Source: Quercus robur (lineage: Eukaryota > Streptophyta > Magnoliopsida > Fagales > Fagaceae). From it: 64,000 nucleotides of DNA. Each line of letters opens with the position of its first letter. Within the stretch, counting starts at the first letter, position 1. Below the pieces are notes generated by a model. It was not told the DNA's origin. It saw nothing but the letters and a program-made list of their open reading frames with translations, and did no database searches. Both the position numbers and the translations under genes were made by a program. Of the stretch, positions 1-12,777 are shown in pieces. The DNA lies in the NCBI RefSeq assembly GCF_932294415.1, contig NC_065536.1:34592354-34656353 (forward strand). Reading direction: 5' to 3'.

Positions 1-289
1 CCATGATTTCCATAGCATGAGAATGATGGTAAAAGAATTTCTTATTACATGAATGATAATGTGAGATTTATCTTCTTTCAAATAATCTAGTTGACAAGTT
101 GTTTAACCAAAAAATGAACTAGAAAATACAAGCTCCTTGGGAATAAATAATTTTAACACTTCTCTTTAAAAACTTAGGATTTAAACCCAAGGAATTTACT
201 CCATAGTGGCTGTAACTTAGCGCTAAGCCAGTAAACAAGCTCTTAACTAATATTTGCTGGACTTTCTCTGCCCTTGTAATTAATTACAG

Positions 290-460
290 AGTTTGCACTG
301 TGAGGAAGTTGCTGCTGACACAAATCAAGTTCCAAATAATGGAACTACTCAAATTAGCGAAATTCAGATCACAGAAGAACAGAAAACTCGTATGGAATCT
401 AGCAGGTTGAAGGCATTAGAGAGAGCTGCAGCTCGGGCCCGCTCATTACAGGCACCATAA
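290..460 (+). CDS. Terminal exon of a partial gene, possibly TIPIN/Swi3-like replication-fork protein
   Basis: This is the last coding exon of a gene that starts left of the window. It follows a pyrimidine-rich acceptor ending at 289, opens in phase 0, encodes 56 residues and stops at TAA 458-460. The C-terminus reads ITEEQKTRMESSRLKALERA and then AAARARSLQAP. A TEEQ..R(M/I)E..(R/K)..ALER motif is what I recall near the end of the conserved part of TIPIN/Swi3 fork-protection proteins, and similar motifs occur in other helicase-associated proteins, so the name is tentative. The exon, its frame and the stop are directly visible. No other exon of the gene is in the window. The 461-846 stretch after it is AT-rich and looks like 3' untranslated and intergenic sequence. 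Confidence 0.5.
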   Translation, partial: SLHCEEVAADTNQVPNNGTTQISEIQITEEQKTRMESSRLKALERAAARARSLQAP

Positions 461-846
461 CATATTTCTTAATCTCGTGATTGTAATTTTGTTCAATTGT
501 GTCATTAATGCTTTATCATTTACATGGCCATAAGTGTCGGTCTGAACTCTTTTCTTGGTATATGACAAATTGGTTTCATTCAGGCTTTTATGAAACTTTT
601 GAGTGTGTTTAAATATAGCTTATTTTGCTAAAACTAAAAAATTATTGCTTACTGTAGATAAAGGTAAAAGTTAGTTGAAATAGTACAGTGGGCCCATGAA
701 TATTAGCAAAAAAAAACTAAATAGTGAAATAATTTTAATTTTTAATCATAACCCAAACGCACACTTTATATGTTAAATCACTTTTTTAGACAGTTGCAAA
801 TGTAATAGATGTCTATTCATGGATTTGGTAATTTATAAAGAGAAAT

Positions 847-1424
847 AGGGGTGGCAAAGTTGGACACGACCCACAAACCCGATAGAACATGATATAAAAT
901 TAGTAGGTTATGGGTTGAGACTTAATGAGTTCGTGTGATATTTGGATTGACACGATTGACCCATTTAATAAACAGGTTGGGTTAGTGTTCAATCCATGAA
1001 ACTCATTTAACTCATCTGACCCGTTTGATTAAATGTCATTTTATCAATATATCCTTTAAACCCTAGGTATATAAACTTATTAGTTGTTGTGGTTTATTTT
1101 CTTGAACATATTGTGATTGATTATTTGTGATATTCAAATATGTTTTAGTATTGAATGATTATTTGTGATAGAGTTACTTGTTAGTTCTAAATTTTATATT
1201 AAAAATATTTGTTTGTTTGTTTTTTTCATAATTTTTTATTTTCCATTTTTATAAAATCTGATAAATAGATCAACTCGGCTGACTTGTTTAATAAATGAGT
1301 TGTGTTAAGGTTGAGGAATTTTGACTCATTTAATAAACGTGTCATATTAGTGTTGACTCATATAATTGGATACTCATGAATTGATATGACACGAACCCAA
1401 CATGTGAACACAAATTGCCACTCC
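847..1424. mobile_element. Non-autonomous hAT element (MITE), 578 bp
   Basis: The left end reads AGGGGTGGCAAAG and the right end, reversed, GGAGTGGCAATTT. A 7-bp direct repeat GAGAAAT flanks it (840-846 and 1425-1431), one base short of the 8-bp duplication usual for hAT insertions. The interior has scattered GACCCGTTT and ACGAACCC motifs near both ends and no coding capacity. The terminus is like that of the double hAT element at 27821. Confidence 0.7.
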
Positions 1425-1431
1425 GAGAAAT

Positions 1432-2980
1432 CTAGTGCATAGAATCCATTCAAAGAGAAATCTATCAAAGGATTCTTTGAAAAAATAAATTATTTTCATG
1501 AAGACAATTATATTTCCTCTTGATATGAAAATAGAATAGCTCTATAAACCTCCAAGGAAATATATATAAAATTTGATTATTAAATTATGATCAAACTTTA
1601 TAACACTTTTTCTTAAATTTTCAATGTTTTCGTAATATTTTACTCATTTTAAATCCGATCTAAGTTTGTAAGCAATTTTTTTAAAAGGAATTCAATTATC
1701 TTTTATATGAGCTGGAGTTTGCTTTAATCATTAACAAATTCTAGTCAACCCTTGGTTGACCTTGGTCAAATTGTTTTGATTGATATATTCGAGTGTGATG
1801 TATAGGTGTAATTTGGTGGTTGGATGGAAATTTACTTTCATTTGATTGTAGGTCAAAAGTAGTGTTTTTGTCATTTTAACTCGGCATAAATACACTTTTA
1901 GTCCTTATATTTTGCATATTTTCTATTTTGGTCCTTACATTTTCATTTCATCATTCTTAGTTTCTAAATCAATTAACGCGTTCCATTTTGGTCCTTACCG
2001 TTATTCACTTAACAGAAATTTCTGATGTGACAAACAAAGTGCATTCTTGGCACATTAATTGCTGAAGTGGCCAATAAAATAATATTAAAAATACCATATC
2101 AACATAAAATAATGATTAAAAAAGACACATAAGCATCCACATCGACTTTTGATTTTGAAAATTAATTTATCTATTTTAACAAAATAAAAACTGAAAAAGA
2201 CAAAATGAGAACCTAAAATACATGAATTTAGATCGGCCATCGTCTTCATCAAAAAGACAGAAGTGCACAAACCCAAAAAAAATCATACAAACCCAAAAAA
2301 TCAAACATAAGAACACAAAAATCAAACCCAGAAAAATCATAAATGAATATTATACAAACAAAATCAATCCATTTATGTATATATACATAAACCAAATTAT
2401 CCAAAACAAAATCAATTCATATATACCAACACAAACCCAACTCTACCATACCAATACAAAGCAAAATTAAAATAAAATAAGAACACCAACTCAAATTTTT
2501 TAGGATGTTCTTACCCTTTCTTGTCAACCAAACACAAACACAAATTAATCTCCAACAAGAACACCAAGACATCTCAAACCTAGCAATCAACGATCAACAA
2601 ACCCACCCCACGACCCACTCCAACAACAAACCCACCCTTCGACCCACCACCGAACCCAACCGACCACTGCTTCACAACCATCGACCACCACCATCGATTT
2701 TTGTTTCGCAACTACCACCACACCAATCTCAGCCTCTCTCTAAACCCAGATCAAAACTATGGAAGGTTGTGAAGAGGGGAGGAAACAAGGAGGGGTGAGC
2801 AAAAAGGGGAATCAGGGAGGGAGAGACACCAGTCTGAGATAGAGAGACCCACCGAAAGAGAAAGACATCTGTTAGGGTACTTTTTTTTACACCTAACTTT
2901 ATTTGAGTACCACCTATTTATACCACTATAAGTTATTGGGTTTTCCCAAACATTTTTTGGCTCTATTATTATGTTAATCA
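1432..2980. other. Repeat-derived stretch without a recognised gene
   Basis: I see no gene here. The part at about 1880-2020 has repeated phrases of the type TTTTGGTCCTTA and CCGTTATTCACTTAACAGAA that are common in plant MULE-type MITEs, but I could not find a matching opposite end. Around 2500-2830 the composition shifts to C-rich and then purine-rich, like a 5' leader of a plant gene. The open frames there (2505-2798 and 2757-2981) resemble nothing I know and are probably chance. Confidence 0.35.
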
Positions 2981-3279
2981 CAAATATTTCATGTCTCGTT
3001 ATCTAAATTGGGTCATGATATAAACTATCACAAAAAACTCAAAAAACTCATATTTTATCCAATTTTATTATCATTATTTATCTAAGCCCAAAACGGGCCT
3101 TATGAACCCAATACACACATTTTATTCTATTTAAAGCCCAAGAATACTTATGCTTGGCAATATTTGAAAAGCCCATGACTCAATTTCATGACAAAACAAT
3201 TTTATCAGTGGAATTCAAATCCATAATCAAAGCCCATGGTTTGAAACCATGGCGATTTATTTATCCAAAACTCAATTCA

Positions 3280-3430
3280 CATTGGTAATATCAAAACCCA
3301 ATCCTCATTGGCAACATCAAAGCCCAATTTTCATTAGCGATATCAAATCGCAACTCTCATTGGCAACATCAAAGCCCAATTCTCATTGGCAATATCAAAA
3401 ACCCAACTTACATTGGCACTATTTATCGAA
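3280..3430. repeat. Tandem repeat, period about 26 bp, six imperfect copies
   Basis: The phrase CATTGG(C/T)AA(C/T)ATCAAA recurs at 3280, 3306, 3332, 3358, 3384 and 3411, alternating with CCCAA(T/C)TCT-like spacers. It is an ordinary minisatellite. The units touch each other without conserved repeat and variable spacer, so it is not CRISPR-like. Confidence 0.7.
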
Positions 3431-4931
3431 AGCCCAAGGCTATCAATACTTGGCAAAATACTATATCATAATTATTTCACCTAAAAGTCCAATAATGAAC
3501 AATACTTTAGATTCTTAAACCTATTACTATAATATTACAAGCTCATGAAATTTATGAATTATCTACTCTCAAAACTCATAGCGATCATCTAATAAAAGCC
3601 CATGGAAAGATATAATTATTAGACTCATGACATTTATTTATTTCATATTATAAACTCATGTTCACTATCCATCTTACATCACAACATTCATAATATTTAT
3701 TACCAAAACTCATGGTAATTATTCATCCTACATGTTCATTATGATTATGTATAGAGAAACTCATGAGAACATCACATTATTCTATTATAGTGGTTGTTAC
3801 CATATTTATTTAAAACCCATGGTAAATATTATTCTCAAGAAAAATATTGGAGGTTATTATTTAAAAATGTCCCAAAGAAAATATCATTTACAAAGTAATC
3901 CATAGTAAAAATTATCAGAAGTTATTTAAAGCCTATGAGAATTAATACCCAAAATCTATCATAAATATTTATTAAATCTCATAGATTTATTTTATTTCTA
4001 CTAACAACTAAAGCCTATGAGGAGTAAAAAACTAATGGCAAAGCATGTCTTTTATGCCCATTTTGTAGGCCCAAGAATCTCGTGGAGAAGGGAGCAAGCC
4101 CAAACAAAGAAAGGGCCATGTGGCCCAACTAAAGATGCTGAAATGAAGCAAAGTTCCAACCCAAAAAGGTCCCAGCAAGAGGCTTGAAAGTGGGTAACTA
4201 GCCCTTGTTCATCCCTAACCAAAGAAACAACTAGAGCTCCCTACAAGAGGACCAAGTCTTTAAGGATGAACTAGGGGCTGTCCCATCAGTTTTCTGCCAC
4301 CCTCTACCTAACATGAACAGTACCCAAGGGCTGTCATATCAGCTGAAGTCAAAAGGATGAAGGGATTCCATCATCTTCCTCAAGACTGCATCTCCAACGG
4401 AAGTGGAGCTGAAACCAAATTATCCAAACTTCAACAAATTAATGCTATAAATGTTAAAAATGTTCAAGACATGATTCATGTGCCATGCCCATGAATCCTA
4501 AAGGGGAAAAGTTGGGAACATGTGGTTTGGAGGGCATAAAAGGATCCCCAACGAAACCCTCTAAAGTGGGCTTAAATTTTGACACCTAACTTGGGGTGTT
4601 GAGTCCTACTTCCTAAGGTCCAAATCTCAGTTGCAGCATTAGGATTCGTTCTTAATACTTGCCTTAATCCCATTAGCTGAATACAATCTCAATAATCTTA
4701 GCATTTAATGCAAGATTACCCTAAACACTCCAAAATCCCACCATTACCCGAAGAAGCAAGGCAGCCTCAAAAGCAAATCTCCCATTTTTAGGCCAAATCC
4801 AAGTTATTAATGCAGCTATCTGGCTCCCCTGAATTAGGCCTACGTTTTTTTGGATTCTTGTTAATTAATGCTTCTTTAAAACTCCATTATAAAAGCAAAA
4901 ACATCTCAGCCCACAAGGGGGGGACAGACTT

Positions 4932-5261
4932 CCTCTGAAATTCTTGATTATTTGCCATTTTACTGGTGGTTTAGCTCTCTTTAAACTCACTACTCATCCC
5001 CTTCAGCCCACACTCATCTAACCTCAGATATTCTTTTCTCTCCTTTACACAATCATGGCTTATAAATGTCTCCCAATTAGTCACAAACAGCTACCCCCTC
5101 TGAAACTCTTGATTTATTTGCTATTTTACTTATGGTTTATCTCTCCTTAATCTCACCACTCATCCCCCTTTAGCCCACTACTCACTAAAGCCTTAACCTT
5201 AGTGTTAATCTCATCTCACTCACTCAACAGCCCACATTACCTCATTCATGCCTTATACACA
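4932..5261. repeat. Two imperfect tandem copies of about 165 bp
   Basis: The block beginning CCTCTGAAATTCTTGATT at 4932 recurs as CCTCTGAAACTCTTGATT at 5097. Both copies continue through a similar TTTTACT..TGGTTTA, a CTCATCCCC phrase and AGCCCAC. The pair may belong to a decayed retroelement terminus, but no partner was found. Confidence 0.55.
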
Positions 5262-5944
5262 CATACTCATCAAAATCTTAGTTTAATACTTACTGCACTG
5301 AGTTGGGATCTCTCTCTCCCTTCATTCCATCCTATTTTTCCTCTTGTATTCGTAATTATAAAGCCTTTAATCCTTATTTAGTATTATTATGATGAATGTC
5401 ATAATGTTTTGGAAACTATGAAAGTTTTCCTTTATGTTGACTTAATAATAATAGGTAAAACATATGATTTTTACCATGTAAATACACTTATTAACCTGAA
5501 ATTACCTTATTGCTGGAGATAATATCGTACCATTGGAGGACTGATTTGAACTATGATGCTATAAAATGACTAATACTATAACAAACTAATAACAGTAACG
5601 TATTTATTGTGCTTTATTGTTGTCTTCTTGTTAGGGTGCAGCCTCCATCTCTTTCTTGGGCGGGCTTACACGACATCGAAAGCCTTTGGGCTTTATTTCA
5701 AGGGTTCATCGTCGAGTTTCGACTTGGCTACCCCATATTCTATTTGGGAACATCAAAAATTTTCCCCTAAACAACATCGATTTGAGCCACAAAGAGAGAG
5801 CAAAGCATCGATCTGAGCAAGGAGCTTAAGGCATTTGGGTTTGGGTTAGGGTTTGAGCAAAATCAAGAGATAAGAGAATGGGTCAATGAGAGAGAGAGAG
5901 AGAGATAGAGAGAAAAAAGCACCACAACCAGTGAATAGTAATAA

Positions 5945-6231
5945 CTAGCCTCATCACATGTGCTTTGCACATGCGATGAGGCTTTTTTTTTTTTTTTTTT
6001 TGCTGTCATAATTTTTAATTCATTCTAATTTAAGGTTTACACGTTTTCTCATTTAGAATTTATAAGTGGATAAAACAATTTGAAAATCAACCGAAAAGTG
6101 GTCTTATTTTTTAGAGTTTTATTTTTACCAGATTTTGCTTTAGTTTTGTCTCTACTTAGGGGTGTAAGGGCATTTTTAAACTAAAAAAATGAGAATCCCA
6201 AATAGGAAAACTCTTTAAATTGTAGTATAGA
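5945..6231 (-). mobile_element. Short Helitron-like element A, 287 bp
   Basis: Read on the minus strand, the element starts with TCTATACTACAATTTAAAG after a host A. It ends with a long perfect-stem hairpin (5949-5981; arms CCTCATCGCATGTGC and GCACATGTGATGAGG, nearly complementary) followed by CTAG and a host T. These are the canonical features of a Helitron: 5' TC, 3' hairpin plus CTRR, insertion between A and T, and no target duplication. There is no room for Rep/helicase, so it is non-autonomous. Confidence 0.7.
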
Positions 6232-6360
6232 TTATAAAATATAATTATATGAGTAAGATATTTCCTAAAATATATCTTAATTTTAATTTAAAATGCTTTT
6301 ATTCTATTGTCTCTAGGGTTCTGTGATTGTGTTGTCATAAAACAAATGAATAGTAATAAG

Positions 6361-6697
6361 TAACCTCATCACATGCGCTTAGCGCGTGCGATTAGGTTTT
6401 TTTTTTTTTTTTTTAGAGTTGTGGTTTTTCATTCATTCCAATTTAAGATTTACTCATTAATATTACGCATTTAAAATTTATAAGTGGATAAAGCAATTTG
6501 AAAATCAACTAGAGAATTGATCATATATTTTTAGGCAATACTTTAGTGGAAGTTAAAATTGTATTTTTATTGGATTATCATTTAGTTTTGTTTATACTTA
6601 AACATAGGGGTGTAGGGCTATTTTTTAACCCAAAAAAAATGAGGATCCCAAACAAAAAAACTCCTTAAATAGTAGTATTTCCTTAAGATAGTATAGA
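6361..6697 (-). mobile_element. Short Helitron-like element B, 337 bp, with altered 3' end
   Basis: This is homologous to element A over most of its length, with the same orientation, the same TCTATACTA start and a hairpin CCTAATCGCACGCGC / GCGCATGTGATGAGG. The four bases after the hairpin read TTAC instead of CTAG. The flanks at about 6300-6360 and 6698-6770 belong to another repeat whose uninterrupted relative lies at 47899-48040 (opposite strand). That relative confirms that B is an insertion. Confidence 0.6.
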
Positions 6698-6769
6698 TAA
6701 TTACATTACAACATCTTGTATTCCTTGTAATACCTATTCCTATTTCTATATAATTACAGTTGCTCATTT

Positions 6770-6900
6770 TCTATACTATTATTTAAGGGGCTTCCCCTGT
6801 TTGAACCAGATTTTTTTTTGTTCCAAAATACTCCTATACCTAGACAAAATTAGGGGACAATCTAGTAAAATTACATTTCTAACTTCTAAATAACCCACTA
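6770..6900 (+). mobile_element. Helitron-like 5' terminus C
   Basis: TCTATACTATTATTTAAGG followed by GGCTTCCCC resembles the 5' termini of elements A and B. The downstream phrases on open reading of bases (CTCCTATACCTAGACAAAAT) also correspond to the A/B interior. No matching hairpin plus CTRR end was found before 8709, so the right limit is unknown. Confidence 0.4.
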
Positions 6901-7177
6901 TAGAATAACTTCACATCCATTAAACCACTACTAAAATTCAAATTTGCTACAATCACTCCTATTAAAATACGACAATCAACTATCTTCTTCTTTTCTTTTC
7001 TTTTTTAAATCTTTTTGCAAGATCTCATTTTTTTCCCTCCTTCACTATAAGTTGGTTTTTAAACTGATAAACAAGCACATCAACAACACAGACACACACA
7101 CAAAGTTAGAGAAACTGAGAAGAAAGTGAGTTTGTAATTGTTCTATGAAGCTTTAAAAAATAAAAACAAAAAAAGAA

Positions 7178-7251
7178 ATGGTACAAGTTCTTCTTCAGTC
7201 ATCACCACCACTCCTCCAGTGTTGTTCCTCTTCTTCTCCTCCCATTCCTAG
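7178..7251 (+). CDS. Possible isolated first coding exon, unidentified
   Basis: An ATG at 7178 opens MVQVLLQSSPPLLQCCSSSS followed by PPIP. It runs to a good splice donor (TAG|GTAATC) at 7251 and is preceded by a leader-like purine/pyrimidine-rich stretch. The Ser/Pro-rich, acid-free start would fit a plastid transit peptide. I found no downstream exon in 7252-8708, so this may be a captured or orphaned gene piece next to Helitron end C, or chance. I do not recognise the gene. Confidence 0.2.
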
Positions 7252-8708
7252 GTAATCATCTAACAGTTTTCGCTTTAAAAACTTGCAATTTTCGTGCACC
7301 AAACTTGTCTTCTTCCTGATTTCTTTGTTATTTTTATCCTTTTCTTTTTTGGGTTGTTTTTATTTTTATGTGTTTTGTTCATGTAAGAGAGAAGAGATTA
7401 TGAAATTGGATATAAGGAGATTAGAGAAATAGAGAGAATTTGTGAAAATAAATCAAATTTGATTAGGAATGGTGCAATGTGAAATGGGTAGACATCTTTT
7501 TTTTGAATAAGTTTTAGTAAATGTGGGAAAATGTTTTGGGTATTGATGATCAATGCGTATGGACTATGTTTCAATGTTGTTTTGTTTTTTCTTTTTCCTA
7601 GTCTCAATTTTTAGGAATTTTTGTGTGGAAATAGTAATGATGGCTGGTGAGTTTTCTGATTTTTATGTAAGTGGAATAGGTTGAAGGTAGTTTAGAATTT
7701 GGTGGACTAGATTTTGATATCCGGGTAGGACTAGGACAGAATCAATGGTGACAAGTCAAGTGTAATTGATATTTGGAGTGCACCATCTATGAGGCACTTA
7801 AAGGTGTGAAGTTTTCACATAAATTTTGGGTGTACTCTGTGCTTTTACTTGGGCTTTGGAGAATTCAAGCCACACAAAAAAACCAAAACCTATAAAGCAG
7901 AGAAAAAGCCACATGAAAAGGTAAAGACTTAGTCCTAGAGAGTTCTCTTTTAGTTCAGGTTTGATTATTATTGGTTCTAACTTTCAATTTTCATATTTGT
8001 TTGATTATTATTGGTTTTAAGTTTCAATTCATAATTTCAATTGATTTTGGGATATTTCATATTTGCTTTGTGTTTTTGCTTTGCGTTTTTTTATATAATC
8101 AAATTATTTAAAAAAAGTCATTCTTTGGCTACTTTCCAAAAACATTCATAAGCTGCTGCTTTCGGGATGTAGTTTTCTAGTTAGTAGTTCTTTTGACTGT
8201 ATTTCCGAAGTTATTTCTTTTTCTATTTCTCTCAAGCTAGGTGTTTGCTATGCCAAGGGTCATACTTTCTATACATTTTTCTTTGTTTGATATTCAATAT
8301 ATTCTATCTTTTCTCTTAAAAAAAAGGTCCTTATTCATTTATTTATATATGAGTTAAAGAATGAATTGGAAACATACACTTTGCACCAACATGTTTACAT
8401 TTATAAAGTTTGCTCTTTTTTAAGAAAAAAAAATTTAATTAAAATATTTGGTTTATTCAAAGTAATAATAACCTTATATTTAACTATTACTCATCTCTCT
8501 CTTAGGTCGATGTATGCATAATAGGGCATATTGGAATGAAATATTAGATAAATTCGAGTGGGAGACTTTACAAGAATTATTGTATGATTCAAACCTCGCA
8601 TGAATTAGTTATCTACGAAATTATTGTAAAAAATTAATTTAATCACAGTCCTAGGTTTTTTTTTTTTTTTTTTTTTTTTGGGGTGATTGAACATGTAGTA
8701 ATTTCAAA
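7252..8708. other. No gene recognised
   Basis: AT-rich sequence with poly-T runs and no coding domain or clear repeat boundary that I could support. Confidence 0.3.
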
Positions 8709-9153
8709 TCTATATATCTATATAAAAAACTGAAACCACTAAAACTTACACAATTTTCCACGTCAGCACAATATTAAAAAAAAAAATTCTAAGTCTTTTT
8801 TTTAAAAAAAAGGCATTATTAAAAAGAAAAATAAAAACACCCAAAAATTTCAGCTAAAAAAAGCTAAAAAGCCTAAAACCGAAAATTTCCTTCTCCCCAA
8901 AACCAAAACCCGATAAAAAAAACACACACACACACACACACACACAATTTCCTCCATGCCTCTCTCTACATACACGTTCCCCTGCCTCCAATATTTTTCC
9001 CTTCTCTATCTTGAAACCCCTAAACTATAGTCCACAAGCGCCAGCCACCCTCTCCTTTAGTGGCAGAAAGTTTTTGATTTTGAGACTTTACCATCAGACC
9101 AGATTCTCTCCGCAAACATTACCGGTAAGTTTTTTATTTTGTTCTATAATTTG

Positions 9154-9247
9154 GGTTGTTAAATATGATTTAGGGTTTCGTTTTTGGTTGTTAAATATGA
9201 TTTAGGGTTTCATTTTTTGTTGTTAAATATGATTTAGGGTTTCATTT
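9154..9247. repeat. Short tandem repeat, period about 33-35 bp, three copies
   Basis: GTTGTTAAATATGATTTAGG followed by GTTTC(G/A)TTTT is repeated three times in succession. No function is suggested. Confidence 0.7.
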
Positions 9248-10277
9248 GGGAGTGTTTCTTTTGAATGATTAGCTTAGATTGATGGGTTTGGAGCCTGTAG
9301 TGGGTTTTAATAATTTCAATTATTGGCCGGCCGCGAGAAAATCCATTTGGGATTTTAGAGTTGTTATTCTGTTTCATTGTTAATACAAACAGCTATAGGC
9401 GTGTCTCTTTGTTAATAACTTTGTTATGTTATTCTGTTTCATTATAGCCCAATTTCATAGGTGTGTCTCTTTTCTTATCTTTGGGTTGCTACTGATGGCT
9501 ATAATAAATTTTTGGACTTGGATATGTGACTTTTTGTTAGAATTATACACCTATTGGTATTTGATGCAAGTTTCCTAAAGTTTATGTTAGTTGAAACTTG
9601 GATTCTTATTGTTGTTAATTGTTCTGCTGACAAAGAGCATTTTAATTTTCTTGGTAGGATTGCAAAAATATGTCTTTAACTTAATGGAATTCCCCGTGGG
9701 ATGTAATGATAGTGTTGGGTAGTTGGGGAAACACAACTTCAAGTAGTGGTTATTATAGTTTATGATGGAAGCCATGAGATCAAGCTAACAGTTACTCAAA
9801 AACAATTCATAAAGCACTCTTAAATTTGATCAAGAGTGTATGTCAACTGTTTACAAAGTGAAACAACTACTATTGATAATGATTTCAATATATTTCCATA
9901 GTTTGTCAACAGATTAATATTGAGAGATTTTATATTGCCATGGAGACCTACTGACAAAAGATGTTAACAACAAAAATTTGTGTTAAATATTATTTAGGTT
10001 TTGTTATTTTGGGTTAATTTTTTAATATTGTTATTTGGGTTATTGGTTTTAAATTTTAATTAAGGTTGAATGATGAGAAAAGCAGAGCATGATAGAAGAC
10101 ATCTACAACACCAAGAAGCAAAAAAGGTGGAGATATAATTGAAAGGGTATTTTGGTGTTGGTTTGATAGTCTCCCTCAAATGTGTGGGACTCTTTGATGG
10201 TGAGCATGCTTAGATTGGAGGATTTTGTGTTGATAAAGGAATTTGGGTTAGGGTATGGTGCCAGACCTATGTGTTTT

Positions 10278-10322
<45 letters not shown>

Positions 10323-11072
10323 GGTTTTTGCTTTGTTTCTTAGATTTAGATGGTTTATCCTTGATCACCATTTTGTAGTTGAAGCTTGAATGTTGTAGTG
10401 TAGTCATTTGACAAATGCAAATTAATAGTTGTTTAATTTTGTTGCTTTAAATTTAAAGGTGTTAAAATCTGTTGAATAAGTCATAATGATCATTGCAATA
10501 GAATAAATGCTTTCTAAATCAAATGATTACAAGATTGTGCTTTATGTTAACTTGAGATTTTCATTTGAATAAAGCAAATTGATTTATAAGGCAAGCAGTG
10601 TTATGGTCAAGGGTGAAAGTTTTAAATTTAAATACTGTCTTGGCTTTTGGATCCTTGGGGTATACTTTGATATGAATAGGCAAGGTCACTGTGCAGAATC
10701 CATTGTGTCATTTAGAGTACAAAATATTTACATTTCATACTCTACGAGAATTGAGTGCAGTTGATTTATACTTGGTAAAAAATTTATGTCTGTTTTGTGA
10801 AAGTCCTTTATTGTTGTTCGGATTATTTTTTGTTTCTTTTCATGCCAACATGGTTTGTGCTGTGACTGATGGAATTGAGAGAATTGAGAGAATTTAGTTG
10901 AATTCAAGGCAACAACCCTCCTAAACATTATTAGACAAGAAGAGAATAGTTTTTTATGGAATAATATTTGCTGCCTCTTATTGCTTGAGCCATAGCTTAA
11001 ATACAACTATGAAAAATTCATTTAAAGCTATTAAAGCTATGTGTTTGAGACTTATTAAGTTATGTTACAAGG

Positions 11073-11249
11073 ACCACCGCATACCCTTGGTGCGATGGTC
11101 ACTCCACAAATATAAATGTTTATGGAGTGTGGGGGGTAAGGGCCGGAGTTCAAGTCTCCAAGAGGGAGCTTCACACACATATACACTTAGATTAGGCTAG
11201 AGTAGAATTCTATCTTGTATCAAAAAAAAAAAAAAAAAAAAAAAAAGTA
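11073..11249 (+). mobile_element. tRNA-derived SINE, family 1, copy 1
   Basis: The head carries pol III promoter-like boxes: TGGTGCGATGG as A box and GAGTTCAAGTCTCC as B box. The body ends TTCTATCTTGTATC and then about 25 A. An 11-bp direct repeat ATGTTACAAGG flanks it (11062-11072 and 11250-11260). The same family occurs at 27901-28054 and 49242-49416. Confidence 0.85.
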
Positions 11250-11765
11250 ATGTTACAAGGTGAATATTTTATATCAATATCTATTTGTTAGCATGTGTTT
11301 GAAAATTTTAGGATAAATGAGTTAGTGAACTATAATTTGTTATTTTTTTCTTTCCAAATTACAGGTAGTGATATATCCTATTAAATTGGTACTGCTTTCT
11401 TCTTTTTTATAATAAATAAAAAAATTGAAAAAATTTGTTCATCCATTGGACCTTTAAAGCTTTCAATTTGAAACTTTTGTTGTGAAAAATAACTGGTAGT
11501 GATGTTTGTGGTAGATTTGAATTCAAGATTGAGGCCAATCTCGATGCCATGGTTAGTTTTCTATATCGTATGTACTTTGCATATAGTTTATTGTTTATGA
11601 TGCTTTGTTTACTCACCTATTTAGAGTAATGTTCATGTTACAGACACATCTAAGAATTTGGAAGCCCATTTTGAAGAATGCAAGCACTCTAGCAAAGAAG
11701 TTCTCCATGGAAGTCACACAAGATCTATGTCTATATGTACTCCCTTAAATAGCAGCATAATTAGG

Positions 11766-12027
11766 TAGGATTTCTTATGATTTGTGTTATCATTATTGCT
11801 AGGTTGAAAGTATTCAATGATATATACAGATAGCTAATTGCTGATTAGTAAGCCTACAAGTTGCGTGAGAACTTATTTGGAAATACATGGTAATGGTAGG
11901 ATTTCTTACGATTTGTGTTATCATTGTTGCTAGGTTGAAAGTATTCAATGATATATGCAATTAGCTAATTGCTGATTAGTAAGCCTACAAGTTGCATGAG
12001 AACTTATTTGGAAATACATGGTAATGG
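11766..12027. repeat. Tandem duplication, 2 x 131 bp
   Basis: The 131-bp unit starting TAGGATTTCTTA at 11766 is repeated at 11897 with only a few substitutions, so the duplication is recent compared with its surroundings. Confidence 0.85.
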
Positions 12028-12661
12028 TGGAAGCATCTTTTAAATAGAAATTATGGGAAAATTTTGCTAATAATAGATAATTTTTCTGGGTGGTGATTGT
12101 TTAATGCAAATTGTTGGGATGGGTTTTAGGGCCAAGAAAGTTGTGAGTTATGGACACAAACATGAGTTATGCAGGGTTACATGTATTGGTAGAACTGCTT
12201 GCGTGTTTAAGTTTGGAATAGGTGTGTATCATAGAGTTTACTAATTGAATTTGAGACATTAACATTAACTTGGCATTTATTTAGAGAAATTAAACAACTA
12301 CATGGAAGATTACGTGTTTTGTATGTTTGCTTTTGTTTACTGTGTGTCTTAATATGGATGTAGGTGGGATAATAAATTTGTACAATCCTACTAGGCAAGA
12401 AGCAAAGGCAACCCTGAGATTTCAAAGGGTGATTGGAGATGATAATTTAAATGGAGGTTTTACCTAGATGACATGACTAACAATTCCTACTAAGAAAAGT
12501 ATTTAGTAGTTCCATTGGTTTTATTATAATCACTATTTTTAATGATTTTTTTTTTTTTTTTTTGGTTAAATAATGCAACAAGTAAACCATATATCAATGA
12601 TATGTTATCAATGACTAAGTTTGGCTATATATATAGCAAAAAATTGTAAAAGAGTCATGAA

Positions 12662-12777
12662 GGTTGGTACTAAAGACATATAGAAACAAAGGAAAATTGA
12701 AAAGCTACATACTGATGCAGGTTGGTACTAAAGACATATAGAAACAAAGGAAAATTGAAAATCTACATATTGATGCT
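12662..12777. repeat. Tandem duplication, 2 x 58 bp
   Basis: The unit starting GGTTGGTACTAAAGACATAT is present at 12662 and again at 12720 with a few changes. Confidence 0.8.

Larger units (their letters stand above)
2981..5600. other. Degenerate repetitive region, no gene recognised
   Basis: The strand is full of short phrases such as AGCCCAA and ACTCATG, which suggests an old repeat. Two local tandem structures are listed separately (3280-3430 and 4932-5261). Neither paired long terminal repeats nor coding domains were found, so the element type stays open. Confidence 0.3.

Noticed and set aside
2505..2798. 97-residue Pro/Thr/Gln-rich frame
   Set aside because: Composition follows the C/A-rich DNA, and no similarity or gene context supports it.
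11073..11249. tRNA gene candidates from B-box-like sequences (also 27901, 49242 and 59749)
   Set aside because: No complete cloverleaf could be formed, and all copies have poly-A tails and target duplications, so they are SINEs.
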